The notes: a model not told the origin generated them from the letters alone. Counted from the stretch's first letter, positions 48,485 through 58,279 are shown. The stretch: DNA of 64,000 nucleotides from VRUE01 sp963704515 (GCA_963704515.1 OY969913.1:1054001-1118000); one strand, 5' to 3'. Program-made: numbers and translations.

Positions 48485-49317
48485 TTGACGGAAATGGTGG
48501 CATCCTCGGCGGGCGCGTTGCGTAGTCGTGTGCCAAGCCTCTGGAGTACGAGCAGGGCGGCATCGGGTGCGTTGTAGTCCTCGGGAATTGACACCAAGAG
48601 ACCTGCAATGTCCTCGACGAAGACTGGGTCGGAGAGCTTGGCCTGAAGGTTAATCCGCAACTGCGGGTAGGTGAATGCGGTATCGCCCATGTAGTGGTTA
48701 AAGGCGGCGACAATCTGCATCTCCTCTGCTTGAAGTTGCGTGAGAGCTATCCAGAGATCAAACAGGTCCCGGCCCTTGCGACGCTGGTAGAGCGCTCGTA
48801 GCTTGGTTCCCAGCAGATCCTCGAGCTCGAAGGTGGGGATGTCTGCCTCGCTGTCCCACCAGCGCGAAGCGACGGCGAACCTCCGGGTAACCAGGGGACG
48901 GAACGAGCGCGTCTCGGCGACGTTGGACTCGATCTTGATTCGAATCAGGCCTGCTCCGGCGGTCGGCTCGGCGTCAAACCAGATCGTCCCCATGTCCGAG
49001 TTGGGATCGGGGAACTTACGTCGGTGCTCGGTGAGCCCGATCTCGGTCGCGATGGAGCGGAGCGCATCGAAGATTGAGCCAAGCCGCGGCTCCGCGTCCG
49101 TGCGGACATAGTCGAGATCCTCCGAATACCGGATCGGGGCCGGCAGGTGCAGCTTCTGCAAACACGTGCCGCCCCTGAAAGCCAGAGCCTTTCCCAGCAG
49201 CTCATCGTTCGCGATCTCGATGATCAACCGGCTAAGGATCAAGTCCTGCTCGACCTGGACCGGATCCGGCCAAGGGGCACCGGCGCTCCATTCGGTGATG
49301 TACGCCTCGGGGAGCAT
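48481..49317 (-). CDS. abiEii: AbiEii nucleotidyltransferase toxin
   Basis: 278 residues from ATG 49317; ATG 49353 would overlap abiEi by 34 bases. Nucleotidyltransferase fold: FRGGTCLQKLHLPAPIRYSE followed by DLDYV, containing the GG[ST] and DxD metal motifs; LGTKLRALYQRRKGRDLFDL is the conserved C-terminal helical block. AbiEii toxins (MenT-like) transfer nucleotides to tRNA or other targets and are neutralised by AbiEi, giving phage abortive infection. It is 2 bases after abiEi. Confidence 0.92.
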   Translation of the reverse strand: MLPEAYITEWSAGAPWPDPVQVEQDLILSRLIIEIANDELLGKALAFRGGTCLQKLHLPAPIRYSEDLDYVRTDAEPRLGSIFDALRSIATEIGLTEHRRKFPDPNSDMGTIWFDAEPTAGAGLIRIKIESNVAETRSFRPLVTRRFAVASRWWDSEADIPTFELEDLLGTKLRALYQRRKGRDLFDLWIALTQLQAEEMQIVAAFNHYMGDTAFTYPQLRINLQAKLSDPVFVEDIAGLLVSIPEDYNAPDAALLVLQRLGTRLRNAPAEDATISVN

Positions 49318-49319
49318 GC

Positions 49320-50111
49320 TCAGATGTCGGGTTCGACGTCGGTGTTGATCCATAGACCCCAGCGCCCGTCGACTGGTCCTCGCCTCGGGCTGCTTGGGGA
49401 AAGTGGGGATGGAGTGCCTCGATCGGATGCGGCCCGCTGTTTCAACGCTTCGAGATCGGGGGTGCTTTCCGAGTAGTGCTCGACAAGCCAGCCGAGGCGA
49501 CGGGCATGCGATCGTGGGCGGGCGGCGCTCGCTTGTGCCAGCTCGCGCCCATCCAGGGCGCCGATCTCGCGGATGATTGTCGCGATGTTGCTGTAGCCGC
49601 CGGAGACCCTCGGGTGGGCCACGAGGTCGCTCACCGTAGTCTCTCTGCTTGCGACCTCCATCGTGCCGGTCGGGGTAGTGACAGTTTCTGTGTTCGCTTG
49701 AGCGATTGCGCTGTTCCTGAAGAAGCGGAGCCTGACGCGGCCGATATCGCGATCGGCCGTTGATTTGTCGGTCATGAGCTGAAAGACCTGCGGCCGCTGG
49801 TGGGCCGAGCCGTGTAGAGCCGCGGCGCTGAGCAGACCCACGTAGTAGTCGCGCTTGAGATAGCGCATGAGGTCATCGACGAACCAATCAGCGGGAAGGA
49901 CGCCCCAAGAGCGGTAGTTCGGCGGGACGAATCCGTACAAGCCGCGTGCCGGAGAGAAGGCAAGGCGCTGCTTGCGCAAGCGATTCATGCCAGCACGCAC
50001 CGCGCCTCCTTCAAGGCCGAGGAGCTCCCCGATTTCGTCGGTCGTAGCGGTGTAGCGCCCCTGGCCGAGCAGATAATCGGGAAGGCCCTTGATTGTCAAT
50101 GAATCAACCAA
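49320..50111 (-). CDS. abiEi: AbiEi antitoxin
   Basis: 263 residues from TTG 50111 (TTG 50099 is an alternative). An N-terminal winged helix (LLGLEGGAVRAGMNRLRKQR) is followed by GLYGFVPPNYRSWGVLPADW and LSAAALHGSAHQRPQVFQLM, the AbiEi core with DKSTADRDIGRVRLRFFR. AbiEi represses its promoter and blocks AbiEii. A perfect palindrome at 50110-50132 overlaps its start. The C-terminal 40 residues are Pro/Ser-rich. Confidence 0.9.
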   Translation of the reverse strand: MVDSLTIKGLPDYLLGQGRYTATTDEIGELLGLEGGAVRAGMNRLRKQRLAFSPARGLYGFVPPNYRSWGVLPADWFVDDLMRYLKRDYYVGLLSAAALHGSAHQRPQVFQLMTDKSTADRDIGRVRLRFFRNSAIAQANTETVTTPTGTMEVASRETTVSDLVAHPRVSGGYSNIATIIREIGALDGRELAQASAARPRSHARRLGWLVEHYSESTPDLEALKQRAASDRGTPSPLSPSSPRRGPVDGRWGLWINTDVEPDI

Positions 50112-50132
50112 AGTTACGATTTTTGTAACTTT
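50110..50132. promoter_or_regulatory. AbiEi operator palindrome
   Basis: AAAGTTAC (50110-50117) and GTAACTTT (50125-50132) are a perfect 8-bp inverted repeat with 7-base spacer, covering the start codon region of abiEi. AbiEi proteins are known to bind inverted repeats in their own promoter, so this is the probable autoregulatory site. The tract is AT-rich against the local background. Confidence 0.75.
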
Positions 50133-50250
50133 AGCGAAATGACCGGTGCTGCGGGCCTTTGTTACAAACCATCAGGCACCCCATCTCCTTCTGGGTCCCG
50201 AACGTTGCACGGAATAATTGCGAGGTGATCGTCAGTGGTCCGTCCGGGCG

Positions 50251-53200
50251 CTACTCGGTTTCAGGCTCGACCCCAGCGTCGGCCTCCGGCTCCGGTTCGT
50301 GGTGGCGTTTGATCGCGACGAACGACTGCTCGTGGATCGAGTCTCCCTCGATCAGCAGATGCCCAGCGTAGTCGGTCCAGCCGAGCATCTTTAGATCGGA
50401 GAAGCTTTTTTTGCGGTCAAAAACGCGCCGCTCACTGAGCAGTCCGATCGCCAGCACCAATTTTTTCTCGGCCAGTGCGGTGCGCAGCGCGGTCTCTTCG
50501 ACCATCAGCGCCCGATCTCGGTGAAATCCTTCATCGCTCTGGCGAAACCGCACCACCACGGTGCCCCGGGCATCGACCCATCCTCCGGCGCGCTCCTCCC
50601 AGTGGATCCCGAGCAGCTCGGCGAGGAAGCTGGAGGGCAGATCGACGCTGATCCCGCTCGAGAGCGAGCAGTCATATCCCACATCCTCAGCTCCGTAGCC
50701 GAGGCAGGTGGCGGCGCTTGGGACTTTCATCCGCCCTTCTTCGCCTGCGCGCCGCCAACCCACCTGCCGTTCGTGTCTTCCTTCCTCGTCTGGGAGCTCC
50801 GCCCAGAGCGCGCCATGCATGTCGTTGTGGTTCCAGTCGGGCAGCGAGCGCAAAAGATCAGGGTCACCCTTGATCTGGCGCCGCAGCTTCGCCAGTGAGC
50901 GCTGTCTGATGACCGTCGAGGCAGAGCGAATCCAGAGATCGCGGCGGGGGCTATCGGGCACGTTGAGACTCGGCATCTCTTCGGGGTCCTCACGCCAGTT
51001 CTGGTGGCTGTCGATGATCATCCACCGGCGGCCCTCAGAATCCCTCACCCGCAATAGCCGCTCAGGGCTTGGCATGTCTTCGACCTGCTCTGCCCACTCG
51101 CCCTCGCACCCGGCGAGCGAGGGGTCAAACCGCGGCGACCACTGCGACCACCAGATCGGCGGCCGATCAAACGCGAAGGTCGGGCTGCGGCTGTGTTCCC
51201 AGTTGCCCGTAATCGCGATCTTCTCCGGCGGCAGGGTCGGGTCGAGGTCTCGCAGAGTGCCGAGCTGCCAGCCTCCCTCATATTGCGTGTCGCCGCCCCA
51301 GACCTGCATCGTGAAGTTGTCTGCGAGCCGCGCGAGCAGCTCATGCAGGGCGATCCACTGGTACTTCTTGCCGAAGCGCTCAGCCTTGTGGGATTCGCGC
51401 ACCATGTTTCGGCGCGCGATCATCCGGTCGAACTCGCCGAAGCGCTCGGGCGTCCATCCCAACTCGACCGCGCGCGAGAAGATCAGCCGCCCCGCCTCCT
51501 CAAGCGAGACCGCTTGCTCTCGGAGGTGCCCACTTGCCGGCACGTTCGTTATCGCGACTGATCCCAGTAGCTCGGCCTGCTCGGTGTCGAGGTCGTCGAT
51601 CAGCGAGTCGACGTCGGGGTTCTCGCCCTCAAGGTGTCTCAGCTGCTCGGGACGCAAGGCGGCGAGGAACTTGGCCCACCCCACCCCATCAATCTCGGTG
51701 AGCTGCTCGCTCTCGTTCGAGGGCTGCCCGAGCGGGCGTCGGGAGAAGTCATCGATCCGGCCCGAGACCGCGTAGCGGCTCCAATCGCTGTGTGTCGACA
51801 GCGCCGAGAAGTGAAGCTCTCGGTAGCCCTCGCCGTCCTCGCCTGCCGGGTACTCGGATTCGAGTTCCTCGGTACGCGGCGGCGTCGCTGGGGGCTCGCT
51901 TCCGTATGGCGGCAGCGCCCGTTTGAGAAGTCGGGGCGGGATTAGCTTGTGGCGTCGCGCCCAGCGCGCTAGTGAGGCGATGTGGTCCCGGGTGAGAATG
52001 TCGGGAAGGGCGCACTCGGACTCGATCAGCTCCTCGACCATCGTTTCGAGCAGGGAGTTCATCTGCTCGGCGGTGAAATTCTCGGGGCCGCCCCTAGTGA
52101 CTGCCCCAAGAACGGCTGCTGCCAGTCGTTGCTTGACGTAGGGGTCGTCGACCGCGGCGAAGCGCTCGATCAGAGCGCCGCAGAGCTCGACTCGATCGAT
52201 CAGGACGCTGGCGAGCGCCTTCGTCGCGTAGTCGCGGGCGAAGCGGTTGGGGCTGCCCAACTGCCAGATCACCGGCAGGCACGCGAGCTCAATCACCGTG
52301 TCCTTGAAGTCCGGGTGGGGGCCGCGGGCGGCCCAGCGGATCACGCGGTCGAGCGAGCGACTCGGGTCACCGAAGCTTTCGAAGGTCTCGATTCCCCAGT
52401 AGGCGTCGCGTTCGGCCATAGACATCGAGGCGAGGAAGGAGTGCAGCCGGATCGCGTTGTAGGGGTGCTCGGGGTCGGCGGCGATGGCGATCAGCGCGTC
52501 GATCGTCTCCTCCGGCACGGCATTCAGGCACTCGTCGATCAGCGCCGTGCTGCGCTCGCCGAAGGCATCGCGGCGACGGGCGATCAGGCTGGCGAGGAAA
52601 TGGGGGAGGACGAAGTGGTTCCGCAGCCAGCCATCCTCATCGTCCTCGGCGGTGGCCTCCTGCAGGTCGGCCAGCTCTACTCCCCAGCGCTCGGGCAGCT
52701 GCACTGCGACCGCCTCCAGAAATCCCTTTGGAGCATCCTCGAGCCAGCGCTGAAGCTCAGTCCCGGGGGCAAAGGCGGCTCCGAGCTGCTCGCCGCTCGC
52801 CCCCGCCAGATGGCGGTCGAGAAACGCTCCCACGATCAGGTGATCGGAGAAGCGCTGGTAAGGGAATCCGACGGCCTCACCGCGTTCACCCACCGCCTCG
52901 AGGAGAACCCGGTCGCGGGCGAGGAGCCCCTCGCTTGCCATCTGCTCGATCAGCGTGTTTGGCGATTCATCCTTGCCCGGAGCGAACCCATTGATCAGCT
53001 GGGCCGCCTCCATGTAGGGCAGGCGCTCCTCGCCGCGCTCAACCAGCCTCGTCGCGAACGCGGCCATCGCCCTGCGCACTGTTTCAAGCCCCGGGTCGAG
53101 GCGGAGCTTTGATTCGACGACACCGGCGCGGGCTTCGACAAAGGCGGTGAAGACTGCGCTCAGGTGCTCGCTGCCGCTCGGGGCTCCAGACCCCTTGAAG

Positions 53201-54813
53201 CCTTCGCAGTAGAGCTTGAGGAAGAGCGGATCGGTGAACTCATCGAGCAGCAGAGGCACCCGCGGCGGCGCCAGGCCGTGGACCGCGAAAATCCGCTCGG
53301 TCGCCTCGTGCTCGCGGCCGCGATAGCCGAGGTGCTCTACCCGAGTGAAGTTCTCATCACGCCCGCCCTTCGGTTCGACCAGGTCGAGATAGGTATCGCG
53401 ACAGCTGACCCCGAGCCCGACCCAGCCGCTCGCTGTAAGGCGCCGGCGCATGTCAGAGAGCTCACTGCGCCAGATTTCCGGATCGGGACTGGTCTCGTTG
53501 ATCGCATCGATCAGGAGTACGGCACGGCGCCCGCTCGCCTCCCCAGAGGCCGCTAGTACCGTCGCGATCTCCTCTGGGCTGAGATTCGGCTCGCCGAGGA
53601 GCTCTGCCACGGTCCGCCACGGCGAGCCCCCGTGGAAGCGTTCGCCGAGCAGGACGATCACCGGGTGGCCCGCATCTGCTAGCCGCTCGGCCACGTCGCA
53701 GAAGAGGTGGGTCTTACCTCGCCCCGCGGCGCCCTCGACAAAAATCGCCGCCTTTTCGGCCGCCCGCACCATCTTCGAGTCCACCAACCCCTCGAAGCGG
53801 TGCAGATCCCGACTGAGCTCGCGCAGCTTGTGCTCGGCCGAGGCCGCGGCATCACCGAGTCGCCGCCGCTTCTCCTCGAGCATTTGCTTCGGGACATCGC
53901 CGCTCTCGCCAACCGTTCCTTGACGGGCGGCGGCCATGTGGGGGAGGAGCTCTGATTCCAGCCCCTCGATCTCATCACGCAGCCGCTCGACCAGGGCCCC
54001 GATCGGGGGCCGCTCGATCGCCGGTGGCTGCGGGCAGGCCAACGCCACCCGCTCGAGCTCGACTACCGCTTCGCCGACCGCCTCCAGGCGGGGAGCCCAG
54101 GGTCCCTTCTCGCCCGGCGAGTCGAGGAGTGAGCGCGCGGCGAGGACAACGGCGTCTCGCCGCTCTTCAAGGCGCTTCGCGAGCCAGTCCGGTAGGGCGA
54201 CCGCCGCCAGCGTCTCGTCGATAGGCAGGGCTACGTCCTGCTCGGGGGTATAGCGATCTCCTGCATCCTCAATCGTCGCGTCGAGCTCGCGCCGGCACCA
54301 CTCCGCTCCCAGCAGCCGCTCGCCGAAGAAAAAGAACTCGCGCCCGCGGTGGCGCTCCTCGTTCAGTCGCTCCAACAGCTCTCCGCCGCTTAGCAGATCG
54401 ACCTCTACCTCCGGTGCGAACTCCCGCCAGCGCGTCAGCGCCTCCTCGTAGCGTTGGCGTGCCTGTTTTCCGCGGGCGCCGCTCGGATCGTCGGCGAGAT
54501 CTATCGGGATGCAGAAGGTCATCCGCCGCAGGCCAGGCCGCTTTTCCGCTGCGCTCTTCAGCGAATCTCGCATCTGGGCGAGGAGGCCATCGGTGTCAAA
54601 GACGAACTTGGCCTGCCAACCCTCTTCCCTGCCGTCGGGGTGGCGCCAGTACCACTCGACCCCAGCATCGGGGTCACCGGTCTTGATTAGCTCGGCGCCA
54701 GAAGGGGTCGGGTCGCGCAGTTGAAAGCAGAGCTCCTCGAAGGAGCGGGTCTTTCGCCCCTCCCACTCGCGGATCGAGCGAAAGCTCTCGAGGTCAAGTC
54801 CGCGGGTCGGCAC
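50251..54813 (-). CDS. Avs2-like STAND ATPase with N-terminal PD-(D/E)XK nuclease
   Basis: 1520 residues from GTG 54813, with GGGAGG 7 bases upstream inside the YaaC-like gene. N-terminal Mrr/Cap4-type nuclease: KTGDPDAGVEWYW (D50, E53) and EEGWQAKF (Q67, K69). AGDRYTPEQDVALPI near residue 184 is a hallmark of Avs proteins. The STAND/NACHT core has Walker A FVEGAAGRGKTHLF (361-368) and Walker B AVLLIDAINET (D436). The remaining ~1000 residues form a repetitive helical sensor. Avs2 proteins sense phage large terminase and then cut DNA. The pairing with YaaC differs from described Avs2 loci. Confidence 0.85.
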   Translation of the reverse strand: MPTRGLDLESFRSIREWEGRKTRSFEELCFQLRDPTPSGAELIKTGDPDAGVEWYWRHPDGREEGWQAKFVFDTDGLLAQMRDSLKSAAEKRPGLRRMTFCIPIDLADDPSGARGKQARQRYEEALTRWREFAPEVEVDLLSGGELLERLNEERHRGREFFFFGERLLGAEWCRRELDATIEDAGDRYTPEQDVALPIDETLAAVALPDWLAKRLEERRDAVVLAARSLLDSPGEKGPWAPRLEAVGEAVVELERVALACPQPPAIERPPIGALVERLRDEIEGLESELLPHMAAARQGTVGESGDVPKQMLEEKRRRLGDAAASAEHKLRELSRDLHRFEGLVDSKMVRAAEKAAIFVEGAAGRGKTHLFCDVAERLADAGHPVIVLLGERFHGGSPWRTVAELLGEPNLSPEEIATVLAASGEASGRRAVLLIDAINETSPDPEIWRSELSDMRRRLTASGWVGLGVSCRDTYLDLVEPKGGRDENFTRVEHLGYRGREHEATERIFAVHGLAPPRVPLLLDEFTDPLFLKLYCEGFKGSGAPSGSEHLSAVFTAFVEARAGVVESKLRLDPGLETVRRAMAAFATRLVERGEERLPYMEAAQLINGFAPGKDESPNTLIEQMASEGLLARDRVLLEAVGERGEAVGFPYQRFSDHLIVGAFLDRHLAGASGEQLGAAFAPGTELQRWLEDAPKGFLEAVAVQLPERWGVELADLQEATAEDDEDGWLRNHFVLPHFLASLIARRRDAFGERSTALIDECLNAVPEETIDALIAIAADPEHPYNAIRLHSFLASMSMAERDAYWGIETFESFGDPSRSLDRVIRWAARGPHPDFKDTVIELACLPVIWQLGSPNRFARDYATKALASVLIDRVELCGALIERFAAVDDPYVKQRLAAAVLGAVTRGGPENFTAEQMNSLLETMVEELIESECALPDILTRDHIASLARWARRHKLIPPRLLKRALPPYGSEPPATPPRTEELESEYPAGEDGEGYRELHFSALSTHSDWSRYAVSGRIDDFSRRPLGQPSNESEQLTEIDGVGWAKFLAALRPEQLRHLEGENPDVDSLIDDLDTEQAELLGSVAITNVPASGHLREQAVSLEEAGRLIFSRAVELGWTPERFGEFDRMIARRNMVRESHKAERFGKKYQWIALHELLARLADNFTMQVWGGDTQYEGGWQLGTLRDLDPTLPPEKIAITGNWEHSRSPTFAFDRPPIWWSQWSPRFDPSLAGCEGEWAEQVEDMPSPERLLRVRDSEGRRWMIIDSHQNWREDPEEMPSLNVPDSPRRDLWIRSASTVIRQRSLAKLRRQIKGDPDLLRSLPDWNHNDMHGALWAELPDEEGRHERQVGWRRAGEEGRMKVPSAATCLGYGAEDVGYDCSLSSGISVDLPSSFLAELLGIHWEERAGGWVDARGTVVVRFRQSDEGFHRDRALMVEETALRTALAEKKLVLAIGLLSERRVFDRKKSFSDLKMLGWTDYAGHLLIEGDSIHEQSFVAIKRHHEPEPEADAGVEPETE

Positions 54814-54814
54814 C

Positions 54815-55774
54815 TCATGCCTCCCGCAGGGCTTCGGCAACTAGTTCTGGAACTCGCGCCTGGCCGGCATCGAGCACCGCCTCGAGCATTGCCGCGATCT
54901 TTGAGCTGTCGGGGTCAAGCCCGGCTCGCCAGAGACCGGGCTCATAGCGGGCGAGGCTTGATAGGCCGAGGAGTGCCGCCCACCAGGTCATCAGCAAGCT
55001 GATCTCGCCGCCATCTCTGCCGAGGCCGGGGCGCAGGTAGAAGCGGTCCCGGTAGGGGGTAGAGACGCTTCGAAGCTCGCGGAACCCGCGACTGCCCTCC
55101 TCGTCTGAGAGTGGCCAGCTGAGGCCGAGCCCCCTCCGCCCACCGCTGGTGCTCCAGGCACTGTGGATCTGCCAGCCCTGAGCCCGTGGGTAAGGCGCGA
55201 GCCGCTCCTCAAGCCCCTGCTTCTGCTCGGCCGGCGAGAGCGCCCCCTCTGGCCCGTAGTAGATCGCTGAACAGTCAATCGGCGGCGTCAGTTGCATGTA
55301 GGACTGGGGCTGAGAGGCGGTGGCGTCGCGATGCAGGGCGATCGCTGGTGCCGCCTCGACGTGTTCGCAAACCAGCTCCGCTACCTCGGGCAGCGTCACC
55401 AGCAGCTGCCCTAGCTCAAGCGGTCTCGCGAAGGCTGGGCAGCCGGTCGCTGCGGCGACGGTGGGGACGGCACCCTTGGGGGCGGGGGTGAGGGTCGTCT
55501 TCAGCACTGGCCCTGTCTCGACTCCCATCCCGTGCGCGTGGATCTCCCAGTCTTTGGCTGCTCGGGCGGCGGCGATCGCTCGTCCGCCTTGGCTGAGTGC
55601 GTAAAAGAGCGGCAGTGGCCGACTCGAATAACCGGTGTGTTCTGCGGCCTGGTGAAGCTCTTCGGCCTGCTGCAGCGCGGCCGAAAAGACCGCCTGGCGG
55701 CCCTCCTCGCTAGCGCCGAGACCCGGAGGGTCCGCCCGCATCGCCCGGATCTCCCGCCACTGCGCTGAGCTCAT
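54815..55774 (-). CDS. YaaC-like protein
   Basis: 319 residues from ATG 55774; TTG 55900 and ATG 55825 are in-frame alternatives. The opening EEGRQAVFSAALQQAEELHQ and RPLPLFYALSQGGRAIAAAR match the YaaC family, a helical fold of unknown role. Later MTWWAALLGLSSLARYEP also fits. Its stop lies one base before the GTG of the Avs2-like gene, and it carries that gene's ribosome-binding site, so the two are co-translated. A regulator, adaptor or second effector of the Avs-like protein are all possible. Confidence 0.65.
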   Translation of the reverse strand: MSSAQWREIRAMRADPPGLGASEEGRQAVFSAALQQAEELHQAAEHTGYSSRPLPLFYALSQGGRAIAAARAAKDWEIHAHGMGVETGPVLKTTLTPAPKGAVPTVAAATGCPAFARPLELGQLLVTLPEVAELVCEHVEAAPAIALHRDATASQPQSYMQLTPPIDCSAIYYGPEGALSPAEQKQGLEERLAPYPRAQGWQIHSAWSTSGGRRGLGLSWPLSDEEGSRGFRELRSVSTPYRDRFYLRPGLGRDGGEISLLMTWWAALLGLSSLARYEPGLWRAGLDPDSSKIAAMLEAVLDAGQARVPELVAEALREA

Positions 55775-55958
55775 CGACCCAGTATCGCCTCCCGTCCGCC
55801 GGATCGGCGCCGAGACCCTCATCATGTCTTTGTCGCAGCCGAGCCGTTCACAAGCGGCTGGTGTGTGCCCTTGGGATGCCGGCGAACAAGTGCACGGCAA
55901 TCGAGGGTCTGGCTACATAAAGATCGCCAGTCGAGCCGCGCCTACCTGATCGGCCTCC

Positions 55959-58160
55959 TCAAGGTCGGTCCGCGCTGGGTGGCCAGGCGACTCCTGTCTC
56001 CTCCGCCCACTCGATCAGCCAGTCGCAGAGCGGGACCAGGCGTTTGAACGCCTTGACGTCACCACGGGCCAGATCGTGGGTTTGGGCGATGACCTTCTCG
56101 ATCTTCTTCACGACCTTCTGAAGTTCCGGAGGGTTGGCATCGGATTCGCATGCGAACTCGCGCGCGTACTCGAAGCGCGCTCGGGTCTTGAGGATGACCG
56201 AAGGGTCAGGTCCCCCTGCATCAACAAAATCCTGCATCGCCTGCACAGCGTTCGTCTTTGCGATTGTCGCCAGGGTCGCAGCAGTTGCGACCTCCGGTGC
56301 GTGGCCACGACGCAACGCCGATTGGTGGAAGGCGGCGATGATCATCAGGTCCTTGGTCTCGGAAGAGGCTTCGTTGGCAGCGACGAGAGCGCTGACCGGG
56401 ACATCGAGCAGGAGCTCGCCGCTGTCGGCGTCGAATACCTGGAAGGCCTCGAGGTGGGGAGCGAGGGCCGAGAGCCCGCCCAGCGCCGTCATCGGTTTCG
56501 AGAGGTCCTCGCGCTCGATATTCGCGAGGCTGATCGTGGAGCCGCCGTCAGAGACCTTGACTGTGCCGCTTCCCCCGGCGGCGAAGAGAGCCTGCGCGAG
56601 GAGCTCAACCAACTGAGGCACGTCGCTCGCTTCGAAGGGAGCGCCGAGTTTCTCCCCGAGGTGATGGCCAGTGACGAAGCAGCAGAAACCCGCGTCGGCA
56701 CCGAGCACCGAGCCGATGAGGGCCTCGGTCAGCATTTCGAGGTCAGGAACATCCCAGCGCTTGCCGGTGTCGGTGTCGACGACTTCGGCATTCTCACGGT
56801 CCCAGCGGTATTGCGCATGGGCGGAGGCGTTGCGGAGCTCCGGGTCGACTCCTGCGGCCATCGCTTGTGCAAGCTCCGAGGCGGAAGCGGCGAGGCGGTC
56901 CTTGAGCTCGGCTAGGAGCGGCGCCTGCTCGGCCTCGTTCAGCTCTTCGCCGGCGGTGATTGCAGTGAAGTCGAGGACTGCACGGCCGTGAGCACGAAGG
57001 GCTCCCTCGGCGAGTTCGCGGTACGCGCTCAGTACCTCGCGGATCGCTGTCTCCTCATCGATCTCCTCTACCGTGGCTGCCAAAGCGAGCAGTCGGAACC
57101 CCTTCTCGATGCGTGTGCCGGCAGCGAAGAGGCGCGGGGCTTCGGTCCCCATCCGGGCAACGACCCGATGGAATTTCTCCGGGTCGGCAGCTTGGGCAGC
57201 ACCCATCAACTCGATCTCCTGCCGCGAACAACGGTGGGCTAGGAGCGGGCGGTCAAGGACTCCGAGGGTGATCGCCGCGAAGACCAGCATCACTCCTTCG
57301 CCTGGGGCGATCTCGGACTCGGGTAGTAGGTGTGAGAAGTAGGCCTTGGCGCGCTCTTCGGACCCGCCGAAAAGGCGCTCCTCGCCGGCAAATGAGCCGA
57401 ACACCTTGACCGCGTCCACGAAGCCCCACTCATCGGTAAAGGGGCCAGACTTGCCGAGGACAAGGGAGAGGCGGGAATCGATGTCGGGCTGGGCCCATTG
57501 CTCGATCCGCTCGAAGAGCTCGCCGTCAGGGGCTTCGTAGGAGTCGAATGCCGCCTGCAGAGCAGCACTCGCTGACTCGACGCCAGCGAAGTCGGTCGCG
57601 GTCAACGCCTCGAGCAGGTGGAGTACGACACCCACGCCCATCGCCGCTGCCTCTGACATAGAAGCCTGCAGCTCGGCCGCTGGCCCCTCGGTGCGCAGCC
57701 GCGCCAACTCCTCCGCGGTGCCGACCAGGCGCTCAAGGTGGCCGAGCCCGTCGATGATCGCCATGCGGATCGTACTGCCAATCTCCTTCGGATCGTCCAT
57801 GTCGAGTCGCGCTAGCTGCTTGCAGCCTTGGAGCACTGCCAGCACCTGGCTAGTCACCTCGCCGTCCTGGGCACAAGCAGCGAACTGGTCGTTGGTCACC
57901 GGCACGGTGGCCGCTGGAGGTGCAGCTAGTCGGATCTGCAGCCGGCGCGCGTCCTCGAGCATTGGCCCGAGAGCCTTCCGCCGCGCTTCTGCCTCCTCCC
58001 CGACTTCGTCGGGACTCAATGCCGGCACCTCGGTTGCGCAGTGGGGGCAGGGCCCGGGCGGAGCGGGCGTATCACACTGCGGACAAAGGGCCACGGCGAT
58101 CGAGAGCGGAATCCTAATCCGGTCGGGCTCGTCCTCGGAGTTTTGGTGCTCGATTTCCAT
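55959..58160 (-). CDS. Zinc-ribbon protein with HEPN-type motif, unknown function
   Basis: 733 residues. C26-P-Q-C29 and C38-P-H-C41 form a zinc ribbon. Most of the remainder is Ala/Glu/Leu-rich and helical. VDPELRNASAHAQYRWDREN holds R443-x4-H448, the HEPN catalytic arrangement, followed by VVDTDTGKRWDVPDLEML. No family name can be assigned. It is on the same strand 184 bases upstream of the YaaC/Avs2 unit, within the element, so a role as RNase effector in the same defence module is a testable guess. Confidence 0.7.
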   Translation of the reverse strand: MEIEHQNSEDEPDRIRIPLSIAVALCPQCDTPAPPGPCPHCATEVPALSPDEVGEEAEARRKALGPMLEDARRLQIRLAAPPAATVPVTNDQFAACAQDGEVTSQVLAVLQGCKQLARLDMDDPKEIGSTIRMAIIDGLGHLERLVGTAEELARLRTEGPAAELQASMSEAAAMGVGVVLHLLEALTATDFAGVESASAALQAAFDSYEAPDGELFERIEQWAQPDIDSRLSLVLGKSGPFTDEWGFVDAVKVFGSFAGEERLFGGSEERAKAYFSHLLPESEIAPGEGVMLVFAAITLGVLDRPLLAHRCSRQEIELMGAAQAADPEKFHRVVARMGTEAPRLFAAGTRIEKGFRLLALAATVEEIDEETAIREVLSAYRELAEGALRAHGRAVLDFTAITAGEELNEAEQAPLLAELKDRLAASASELAQAMAAGVDPELRNASAHAQYRWDRENAEVVDTDTGKRWDVPDLEMLTEALIGSVLGADAGFCCFVTGHHLGEKLGAPFEASDVPQLVELLAQALFAAGGSGTVKVSDGGSTISLANIEREDLSKPMTALGGLSALAPHLEAFQVFDADSGELLLDVPVSALVAANEASSETKDLMIIAAFHQSALRRGHAPEVATAATLATIAKTNAVQAMQDFVDAGGPDPSVILKTRARFEYAREFACESDANPPELQKVVKKIEKVIAQTHDLARGDVKAFKRLVPLCDWLIEWAEETGVAWPPSADRP

Positions 58161-58279
58161 CGCCCCAAGCTAGGCCATGGACCTGCCAGCAGCACGGCAA
58201 TTCAAACCCGACCAGGTCAAGATGCTGCTCGTTGCGAAGGCGCCTTCCGTGGCGCTCTTCCTTCAGAGGTGCGCGCGAC

